Shown in pieces: positions 1 through 8,935 of a stretch of 64,000 nt of DNA. The notes beneath the pieces were generated by a model. The model made no database searches and was not told the DNA's origin. It worked only from the letters and a program-made list of their open reading frames with translations. The stretch is from Cryphonectria parasitica EP155 (Eukaryota; Ascomycota; Sordariomycetes; Diaporthales; Cryphonectriaceae), in assembly GCF_011745365.1 (NCBI RefSeq), contig NW_024468916.1, positions 248,001 through 312,000 of the forward strand, in the 5' to 3' direction. Numbering within the stretch: position 1 is the stretch's first letter; every line of letters begins with the position of its first letter. A program made the translations under genes and the position numbers.

Positions 1-1
1 T

Positions 2-73
2 CAGCTCCTCCTCCTCTACAGGGACGCTGGTGACCCCGACCACTTCGCCCAACCTGGCACCACGGTCGGCTAG
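2..73 (+). CDS. possible 3' end of an upstream gene (partial)
   Basis: A reading frame is open from the left edge to a TAG at 71-73. A good acceptor (pyrimidine-rich tract ending in CTACAG at 16-21) could begin a last exon at 22 that ends in residues DAGDPDHFAQPGTTVG. Alternatively the frame may read straight through from the edge. Only about 23 codons are visible, so no family can be assigned. The gene would converge on SEC13, about 320 bp away. This is a weak call based on the open frame and the acceptor. Confidence 0.3.
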   Translation, partial: QLLLLYRDAGDPDHFAQPGTTVG

Positions 74-395
74 GACTGGGCCTGGTAAGGACACACTCTG
101 GCTGGCATGTGTTGCCACGGCTCTACCGCTCGTCTGTGGTGCACTTTTCATCATGGCCTAAGCGGATCAGGTAGATAGAAATATACACCACCATTTGGGG
201 GGAGAACACAGGAAAGATGTAATACACGCAAACACACTCACGCTCATACGACTATGCATTTCTTCAGAGCGTCCAGACATGTTGAAATCTTGCCCTTTCA
301 TATCGAATAGCCAGCCCCACCCCCTATTAACCCGAACGCCGTGCAGCAGCAGCCTCTTTGAATGCATCCCTCAGCCTTCTCTCTAATTTTCCCCG
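74..395. other. intergenic, downstream of SEC13
   Basis: This 0.3-kb stretch lies between the possible gene end at the left edge and the SEC13 stop codon. It probably holds the two convergent 3' UTRs. I see no other gene or repeat in it. Confidence 0.5.
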
Positions 396-1639
396 TTACT
401 CCTCCAGTGTCTTGACGACATCCCACTCGCCCCTCAAATTCTCCTTCCATAGTGTGACCTTGTTGTCGGCACCGCTCACAGCAAGAACGTTGCCGCTCAG
501 GGACCAGCTCACGCGCCACACAGAGGCATCAAAATTGAGCACCTTGGAGTTCCACTGGCCAGGGTTAGACGGGTCAGACGTCCAGATGCGCACCGTCTTG
601 TCCTGGGACGCGCTCGCAATGTAGCTCTTTTGTAGCACCGTCGGGCTCCAGGCGACATCGCGCACCCAGTCGGTGTGGCCCGTCAGGGGCTCCCGCTCTG
701 CCTTGTAACCATTGGTTGCCGGGTCATAGACCCAGATCTTGACCAGGTTGTCACACCCTCCGGTCACGAACCGCCTGTTTCCAGTCGCGCCGGGGCCGGG
801 GGCGCTCGAGACTATAGAGCCCGGGGTGGTGGCAGGCGCCCAGGACACCGAGTTGACGCCGAGACCGTGGGCAGGGAAGCTGGTGTGATCAAAGTTGTTG
901 TCCTTGAACTCGACGACAGAGACGTTGCCGTCGGATGACGCACAGGCCAGCAGGCAGCCGGACTCATGGGGGGACCAGGAGACGATGTTGACCGAGGCCT
1001 TGTGCAGGGCGAAATCGAAGATGCGCTGCCAGGCGCCCTGCTGCTCGCGCCAAATGAAGACCTTGCCGTCGTATCCGGCTGATGCCAGGATATTGCCGTA
1101 CTTGGGGTGCGCCCAGGAGACACACCAGACTGCGCCCTCGTGTCTGGAACACAGCAGCACCATGAATACTGTCAGCCCTCCTCTCCAGAACCAGGCCCAT
1201 GTCTATGTCCTTGTCCTACTCTTCCTTCTGAACGACCATAACTTACCCTTTGAGCGTCTCCGTCAGCCGCTGGGTCTCACCCTCGATCTCGAATATCTTG
1301 ATTGTACGGTCGGAGGAGCAGGTGGCGAGGCGACGGCCGTAGTAATCGAGGACAGCATCGTGCTAGATCAACAGCAGGCAGTATCAGCAGCAGTAGCAGC
1401 CAACAGAGAACGAAGGATGATATTGTCCCAAGCAGGTGACATCCTTTATTCATTGTGCCTCAGAGCAGTGGCTCAGGCGGGCAGGAGGAGAGTTGACGGG
1501 CAGATGGTGTCTGGTGCCTGACTTACTATCATGTCATCGTGACCAGAGTTGGAAATCACTTGCGTCGCCTGCTAAGCTGTCAGTCTCGAGCACATTCTTA
1601 TAAGAGTCCCCGTCATCTGGGAATGGGTTCACGGACCAT
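396..1639 (-). CDS. SEC13: Sec13, WD40 subunit of COPII coat and nuclear pore
   Basis: Sec13 is a six-bladed WD40 propeller. It pairs with Sec31 in the COPII coat for ER-to-Golgi vesicles and with Nup145C/Nup84 in the nuclear pore; it is also a SEACAT subunit. Four coding exons on the minus strand join in frame: 1639-1637 (ATG only), 1568-1527, 1362-1247 and 1143-396, giving 302 residues, the usual length. The N-terminal signature [18 protein letters not shown] crosses the exon 2/3 junction. WD motifs such as [13 protein letters not shown] and [11 protein letters not shown] lie in the last exon, and [14 protein letters not shown] residues lie near the C-terminus. Introns 2 and 3 have GTAAGT donors. 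Intron 1 is inferred: an in-frame TAG lies just before GCGACGCAAG, so an ATG must be spliced in, and the only suitable one (1639) is followed by a weak GTCCGT donor. Identity is very sure; the first exon is less sure. Confidence 0.93.
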
Positions 1640-2883
1640 GTTGGCGGCCAAAAGAAGGAAAGAAGAAGCAGGTTGCAAAATGGAAAATGATGTTCAGTGA
1701 ATGGTAGAGATGAGCTGATGTTGCTATGCAAGAGAGGCACCTGAAAGGGCGTGTCTGTTTCGCGATGCTGGCCACTTGAGTTAACAGCTAATCGATACCA
1801 CAGGCAGTCAGGTACCTCCCAGGGCTGTACTGCAGTAGCTCCCCCCCTGACTGCCCTGCCCTGTCAGCCTGCAGTGCCTGCCCCCACCATGATTACAGGG
1901 ATCAAGGCATGGTCCCTACTACCTGTCAGCCTGTTTCCCATCCCGGGTTACATAATCAGATATCCCCACATAAGGGCCCGTCCGTCACCGCAAGGCTTGA
2001 AAGACCGTTCAGGCTGTTGAACCTCGGCTGTTGTGGCCGGAGTTGTAGTAATTGGGTCAACGTACTGCATTCTCATGATCACCTCTAAATCTGGCCTCTG
2101 TTGTACTCTCGTCATCAAAGCCAAAAACGAGCGCAGATTTTTCTTCTTTAATGGCCTGACTGTCTAAAGCAACAGACCAACAGCAGTCAGATCAAATCTG
2201 AAGGGAAAGACAAAAGACTAGAATGTTGCCTTGCACCAGCGCCAGCCCCACCACCTCACCTCTCCTCCAACACACCTGGGCTTCTTGAGCACCACGCGCG
2301 CACGCGTAACTTTTCCCAATGCACAAACACTGCGCGCACATTTTATCACTATTGTGATACATCTCTGTGCAGGCCTGATCTGGAACCTTTTCGTGGACAT
2401 ATTTTCCTCTATTCTCTTCCACCGCATTCCCTCCTCTTGTTCAGGGGCTATTGTTGCCCACCCACAGTACTTTCTCCATCAACTATTTCTGGGCAGCATT
2501 TACTGCAGTCCTGTGCATCCTCTCCTACCATCCACCATCTCACCAAACCTTCTTCCCTCAACCCTCCCAACCAACATCATCGTCAGCCTTGAATTTTCTC
2601 GCTAAAGGCACACAAAATCCAAACAAAAAAAGGCATCATCAAGCCTGAGAAGACAAGCTTGTCACCCTTCTTCCTTTCCATCGTCTTCTTTGTGACCCAG
2701 GTTGCACAGTACAACGCTTTTGTCACTGATACCTACTACTTCCCATCCAACACAAAGCCTCTGCTGCTACGACGCGGGCAGCCCTCAGTCTCATCGCGTC
2801 GCGTCATCTACGATCACCACCGCCAACAACACATCGAAACAAAGCACACCCCAAGCAGCGCAAGCACCACAGCTGCTACAACC
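1640..2883. promoter_or_regulatory. divergent intergenic region SEC13 / PEX20
   Basis: This 1.2-kb shared upstream region lies between SEC13 (minus) and the PEX20-like gene (plus). The PEX20 side (about 2640-2883) is a C/A-rich leader with no ATG before the start codon at 2884. I could identify no reliable TATA element or factor site. No gene is supported here. Confidence 0.5.
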
Positions 2884-4253
2884 ATGGCTGACAACATGTG
2901 TGGTCCTTCCAACCCTGTCAAGGGCTTGGCTCAGCACTTCAATCGCAGTTCTGATCGCCCAAAGGCTTGGGGTTCTTCTGCGAAAGAGTCCAAGTGGTCG
3001 AACTTTACTCCTGAGGTATGTGGTTCTGTTGGTTGGCCATTTTCTTCTAATCTTGTCTCTCTACTGTCAGCCAGACTTGAACTGACCATCTCTTACAGGA
3101 GTTCCGTGGAGAGGCTCGAGCCAAGCAGGCCAAGCAGGCCCAAGCTGCAGCTGATGCTGCCTTCGCTGCCTTCACCACAAACGCGCCTCACCATGGCAAC
3201 GAGTTTGTGCACCCACCCCCTCACTTGGCCGATGGTGCTGCAACTCTTCAGGAGGCTGCCAAAACCCAGTCTGTCGAGCAAGTGTCCTGGGTCAGAGATT
3301 TCCACCGGAGCCAGGTTGCCACTGGCCAGCAGCCCCACCCCTACGGTGTGCTGGGCCAAACTCTTCGCCCTGGTGACCAGCTCAACCCTCATGCCGACCT
3401 CCCCAGCTACGGCCCCGAGGGTGTTCGCCAGGCCTTTGGGGTGGCTCAGGGTCCTTCCGCCATGCAGCTCCCCCTGTCTGCTCAGCATGAGGCTGAGATT
3501 TACCACTACATGAAGTTTGCAGCTGCTGGTCCTCGTGAGCTCTTCCAGCCCCAACCACAGCCAGCTCCTACAGGCCACTACAACAATTACCCTCGGACCA
3601 CCACTCTTGCCAACACCACCGAGGAGGCCCTGGAGGCGGCCTTTGCTGCCTACGACCAGGAATTCCAGGGAGAGATGGACCAGTGGATGACTCATCATGC
3701 TGATGAGGACCTCAACAAGCACGACGATGCCCTGATCGAGATTGCCTACCAGGAGAGCCGCGCTCGTGACAAGAATGATCCCACCTTCCTTCCCCAGAAC
3801 AAGCCAGAGACCAAGGCCATCTATGACCACATGCAGGATGCAGAGCTCAAGAAGGCTGCCCGGGAGATCATGAACACCTTGAGTCTGAGCTCCAACGAGA
3901 AGCTCAAGCACTCCAGCTTTGTCACTCTCATGAAGCAGCTGTCCAGGGGCGAGGTGGTCCTGAAGGGTAATGATCTGTTCAACACTGTCACTGGCCAGAT
4001 TATCGATGCCACCAAGGAGCCCCCTATTGAGCCCAAGGAGATCAACGTCATCCCCTATTCGGCTGTGTGCCCCAATGCACCCGAGCCTGATGCTCACCCT
4101 GACCCTGCCAAGGAGAAGGAGATTCAGGAGATGACCCAGGCCTTCAAGAAGTCGCTCCGTGTCAAGATGATGACTGAGTCATCAGATGCCCTGCACAGTG
4201 ATGAAACCGACAAAGATTCTCAGGAGGCTGAGGGTTCTCACAATGCTGCTTAA
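2884..4253 (+). CDS. PEX20: PEX20-type peroxisomal import co-receptor
   Basis: Peroxin 20 is the co-receptor that carries PTS2 cargo with Pex7 to the peroxisomal docking complex and is recycled after mono-ubiquitination of an N-terminal cysteine. Two exons (2884-3015 and 3099-4253) with a GTATGT donor and TTACAG acceptor give 428 residues. The N-terminus begins MADNMCGPSN with Cys6 in the place expected for the recycling cysteine. A WxxxF-type motif, WVRDF, at about residues 108-112 should contact Pex14/Pex13. A conserved block around SRGEVVLKGND (from about residue 326) lies in the C-terminal region expected to bind Pex7. The open frame continues upstream of 2884, but the region contains no ATG, which decides the start. 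A Pex5-like assignment is unlikely because there are no TPR repeats. The name rests on motif layout and remembered family resemblance. Confidence 0.85.
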
Positions 4254-6330
4254 ATATGGCAAGAAGTCTGGTTGGACTATGCTATTGTCTGATCAGACTT
4301 GATGGGGGACTCACATACTTGGAGACACCTGTCAAGATACTCGTCGAGAACACTTGTCATTGCTGTCACCCAAGGGGAAGTCTTCACCATTCGTCGTTCT
4401 TTCTCCATCATCTTTCCTCTAGGAGCTGTGTCATTTTCATCGGCAAGCATCCCCGTCCTCACTGTGCACACTGGACTTCCTGGTGTGCAACTTGTGTGGG
4501 GTATGGATCAGCTGATACGCACATGGCTCCTTGTAAGTGGGAGACAATACGACTTATCAGAAGGAGGGTGGGAAATTATGGTTATGGAACAAGACTGCCA
4601 GCTGAGGATCCTTTGCACCTCTGGCTCCTCCTCAACCAACAGTTCCAGGTCAACACGACGTGGAGATCCTTATAGGATCTGCCTTGCTACCTGGACTGAG
4701 GATGGAGCCACATTTGAGAGGGGCTACTTTACAGAAACTTGAGCTGGCAGTTGTTTCTTTATTTTTCTTCTTTTCGGATTCTTGCGACATGTTTTCTTTC
4801 CTCCAAAGCAATTTCATCCTTTAATGCGCCTCTGAGCTTCTCCTCGACGCCACTAGGTCAACACGACATGAGATCCTCATAGGGACCTTTACTTCCTGGA
4901 CTGAGGGATGGAGCCAAATTTGGAGGGGCGACTTTTCACCTGCAGAAATTTGAGCTTGCAGGTCAGGATTTCTCTTCTTTTGTCTTTATTTTTTCCTTCC
5001 TTCCTCCTTTCATGATGGCGTTCTTCAATGCGTTCTCTTTTTTCATACGAATTCTGTCTTCTCCTCAACATCACCAGGTCAACACTAGGTGAGATCCTTA
5101 TGGGATCCCAACCGCCTTTAATACCTGGATCGAGGATGGAGCCAAGCTTGGGAAGAACCACTTTGCAGGACGTTGAGCATGCAATCAGGATTGCGGTTTT
5201 TTTCTTTCTTTTTTTCTCAAGGGAATTTTGCATGCGTTTTGCATGCACAGGCCTACATTGCATAGGCCCTGTGCAGTCTGGATACCAGGTGCAGGTGGAG
5301 TTCAGGACACCATTTCATGGGAAAAGGGGCGGTGTTTTTGTCACTGGCACACTGGTTTTGTCATTCACATAGATATAAACATACAAACAAACAAACAAAC
5401 GAAAAAGCAAAAAAAAATACAATATAATTATTAAAAAATAAAAACCCCCCCCCCCCCCCAAAGTCCCCAAATGCCAAAGATGATCTCCGGTTACCTGTAT
5501 GTCTAATAATAAACTACGAGGCCCATGGCACAACCTCCCATATTGAGGCCCGTGCAAGATGGCACGATGGACAGGGTGAGAGGTGGAGAGGGCACCCATG
5601 CATGATTCTTCATGATTACTAAGAACCTTGTGCTGTAATAGCCGAAGGATCTAGGCTTGTGCACGGGCCACCACCACTTCCCACCACTGCACTGCACCTG
5701 CTGCATAGCGCATTGAGGAAGGGACCCAGAAGACGCAAGAGCTTCTTTCGAAACAAGCACCGCACCGCGGCAGCGCATCATCCCCAATTCAACTTTCTGC
5801 GACCAGCGCTAACCACCACGGCTTCCCTTCCCGTGATAACCTCTGAAAAGCCCTGCAGTATTCTTTGCTTTAAAAGGGGAGAACCCAGAGACAGAGAGAG
5901 ACAGAAAGAGAGAGAGAGAGATCTGGAGCACAACTGCTGAACCTTAGCTGGAGCCTTGTGCAAGCGCATCGACGCCCTTTTGTGCTACACTGATACGAGA
6001 AACGGCTGCGAGACCGGAAGAAGAAAAGACGACGATTTAAAGTGAGAGTGACAAGAGCCTCGACCGTGCCTTGAGAACGCCCCCTTCCGAAGAAGAAGAA
6101 TAAGCGCCTCTCTCGATACACAATACTTTTGTCCAACCCTCGCCCTCCTCGACGTCTGTACCCGCCCTACCGTTGCCCTCCTCAAGCGCAAACGCCACCT
6201 CGGCTCTCGTGCCACCGCATATTCGAATCCCCCCTCTCTCTGACAAGCCCTCCAAGGCACCGCACCGCACGCACGCCTCTCTTCTGCCTGCTGGCTCGCC
6301 GTCGCGGGCCGCCGTCAGCAATCGCCCAAG
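4254..6330. other. intergenic, PEX20 3' side to CAF40 leader
   Basis: This 2.1-kb interval holds the PEX20 3' UTR, the three-copy repeat listed separately, a poly-C run near 5445-5459, a GA-rich tract at about 5888-5923, and a long C-rich leader (about 5940-6330) leading to the CAF40 start. Small open frames occur in the repeat but none resembles a protein family. Confidence 0.5.
4627..5240. repeat. diverged three-copy tandem repeat, unit about 208-221 bp
   Basis: Three similar segments start near 4627, 4841 and 5061. Each opens with CTCCTC(A/G)AC, then an AGGTCAACAC anchor at 4647, 4855 and 5076 (spacings 208 and 221 bp), then GAGATCCT(T/C)AT, then a CCTGGA(C/T) and GATGGAGCCA block, then CTTTxxAG...TTGAGC, and ends in a T-rich tail. 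Around GAGATCCTTATAGGATCT copy 1 has a short inverted repeat; copy 3 keeps most of it and copy 2 has lost it. The copies differ by substitutions and small indels, so the duplication is old. I see no target-site duplication or coding potential. Confidence 0.8.
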
Positions 6331-7721
6331 ATGATGCCCAATCATCCCATGTACGGCCAGCATCACTACCCCCAGGAAGCTTCGGCCTGGATGCACCAGC
6401 AGACACACCACCAGCACGCTCAACAGGCGGCTGCTGCTGCTGCCGCTGCCCAGCAAGCTCACTACAACCGCGTCGCTACGTCGGCCTCCCACGCGAATGC
6501 CCTCAGCGCTGTCCACCAGGATCCTGCCGCCGATAATCCCAACATGTCCGAGGACAACCGTCGCACCATGGCCTACATCGCCGACCTACTCAACGAGAAT
6601 ACCCGCGAGCAGGCCCTGCTGGAGCTGAGCAAGAAGCGCGAGCAGGTTCCTGAGCTCGCGCTGATCCTGTGGCATTCCTTTGGTGCGTTGGTGCTGCCCT
6701 TACGCCCCCCCCCCCCTTCCCCCTCCCTCTTCTCCGGACCCTCTTCGTTCTATCTGTCTTTTCCCCTCTCATGACCCGTTTCCGCTGGTGGGCGCAAGCG
6801 CTGACCATTACCAACAACAGGTGTCATGACCTCTCTCGTCCAGGAGATCATCTCTGTCTATACCCTTCTCAATCCTTCTCAGCTCACCGCTGCCGCCTCC
6901 AACAGAGTATGCAACGCCCTTGCCCTCCTGCAGTGCGTAGCATCCCACAATGAGACCCGGACCTTGTTCCTGAGCGGTATGTATACCTTCCCTCCTCATC
7001 CCCTAACCCCTTCATTCCATATCTGCCTTTGCTGACTTGTGTGTGCGCCAGCGCATATTCCTCTCTACCTCTACCCTTTCCTCAACACCACCTCCAAGTC
7101 TCGCCCCTTCGAGTACCTGCGCCTCACCAGCCTCGGCGTCATCGGCGCCTTGGTCAAGAATGACTCGTCTGAAGTCATCAACTTCCTTCTCACCACAGAG
7201 ATCATACCTCTTTGCCTCCGGATTATGGAGACGGGCTCCGAGTTGTCCAAGACCGTGGCCATCTTTATAGTCCAGAAGATACTGCTGGACGACAACGGCC
7301 TCAACTACATTTGCGCGACGTACGAGCGTTTTTATGCCGTAGGTACCGTTCTGAGCAACATGGTAGGACAGCTGGTGGAGCAGCAAACTGCCAGGCTGCT
7401 GAAGCATGTAGTCAGGTGCTTCCTGCGGTAAGAGAGCCCCCACCGGCCTTTTCCAAAGATAAATCTTTCTCTTGTTGTTGCTCTTGGTTCATCGTGAACC
7501 CTGTTTGGTTACCCGGAACATGCAATTGACACCAGCACAGACTCAGTGATAACGCCAGGGCCCGCGAAGCTCTCCGACAGTGCCTGCCCGAGCCGTTGCG
7601 CGACGCGACCTTTTCTGCCGTCCTTCGTGACGACGCAGCTACGAAGCGATGCCTCACGCAGCTGCTCGTCAACCTTTCGGACAGTGCCATGGCCGATATT
7701 GGCAACCCTGGCCTCTCCTAG
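6331..7721 (+). CDS. CAF40: CAF40/RCD1 (CNOT9), CCR4-NOT complex subunit
   Basis: The CNOT9/Caf40/Rcd1 family is an armadillo-repeat scaffold of the CCR4-NOT deadenylase. It binds NOT1 and recruits mRNA-specific repressors; fission yeast Rcd1 is needed for nitrogen-starvation-induced differentiation. Four exons (6331-6682, 6821-6976, 7052-7427, 7541-7721) join with phases 1, 1 and 2 to give 354 residues. Residues 1 to about 70 are a poorly conserved His/Gln/Ala-rich tail. The conserved core starts near residue 75, with [20 protein letters not shown] and [17 protein letters not shown], the latter crossing the first splice junction. The last exon carries [19 protein letters not shown]. The start is a double ATG after a long C-rich leader. 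The core leaves little doubt about the family. Confidence 0.94.
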
Positions 7722-8935
7722 AAAGATGCGCCGACCGCTGTCAGGCAGGTCCGCCCGAGATCGAGCACTGGCCGCAAAATAAGCAAATGATTTTCCTCCG
7801 GAACCGACTTGAGCGGTTTTTGGAGGGGCCTGTGTCAAACAGGCCCACGACGAGGCAGTGAGCAGGGTCGCCTCCGTCTTCCTTGTCTATGCTGTTGACG
7901 ACAGCACTCTTGTTGATGCCCTAGCTCGACAGGGGTAGGGTTTCCCGCAGCCAGTCCGTGGACAATCTATCCTAGCAAACGATATTCCTCGCGCTCCCAT
8001 GGCTATGGCGGGGGAAGGGTTTCAGCTGCTTCTGGTATAGGGCTTTAAAAGGCGGTGAACTCACTGAGTGTATGAACAAAATTTGGGTTGGGAGTCATTC
8101 TTGGTTGAAGCTGGAGGTTATGTCTGTGTTTTTCTTTTTCTCTTTATCTTTTTTTCAAAACTCAAAAATCTTGGGGGTTGACAGAGTACTTGTGTGTGTG
8201 TGTGGGTGTGTAACACGAGAGGGATGGACAGAAGAAGGGGAAGAGATGGAGGGGGAGAGAGAGAGAGAGAGAGAGGGCGTACAGGTTGCAGTCTTGGTTT
8301 CATGATACGTGCAGGCGTTTAAGCAGCCTTGAGTGCTTTCACTACGTTTGCATAGCGGTTTTGGCGGAGGCGGTGGCGACGGGGAGGGAATTCTTCTAGA
8401 TGGTATACCCGTGGCGTTTATTATTTCTACGGCTCGGCGTTGCATCGGTGCATGGATAACAGGCGGGTAGACATCACAAACACGCACAGAGGAGGACGAG
8501 GAGGACGAGGAGGAATGAGAAGACGGGGATCTTGAGAGAAAGGGAAGCTGGTACAAAACAGACTCTGGAAGCGGGAGAATTTTCATTTTGGATCCCTGTA
8601 TGAGTTGATTCTATGTCCCCCCCAAAAAGCGACGGTAGTAAAGAAGATTGCACATTTGACTCTCAAGTCTTGAGTGCTATGATATTTAACTTGCAACAGC
8701 AGCAGCAATAGCAGCAGCACCATCTGCATGAAGCAGATATGGGCTCATCCGCAAAAGAAAAGAAGTGAAGAAAGAAAGAAAAACAAAATCATACAACCAT
8801 GAAACTCCCGAGATACACCCCAAAAAGACCGCCGACAACAACGCCATATATCCTATTGTAAACGCCTACCCGCAAGCCCTCCTCCTTCCCTTTTCCTTCC
8901 CATTGGATTTTTCCTTTTTTTTTTCTTCCTCCTAA
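7722..8935. other. convergent intergenic region with microsatellites
   Basis: This 1.2-kb region separates two convergent genes (CAF40 and the GPI protein) and should contain both 3' UTRs. It holds a GT-rich run near 8190-8211, a GA run near 8255-8275, short GGA-type runs near 8488-8515 and a CAG/GCA-rich stretch near 8695-8720. No gene is supported. Confidence 0.5.

Noticed and set aside
2659..2883. N-terminal extension of the PEX20-like protein
   Set aside because: The frame is open upstream but has no ATG, and the extension would bury the conserved near-terminal cysteine, so 2884 is the start.
3093..4097. 334-codon frame antisense to PEX20
   Set aside because: It exactly shadows the conserved exon 2; composition bias at third positions keeps the antisense frame open. 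No family features.
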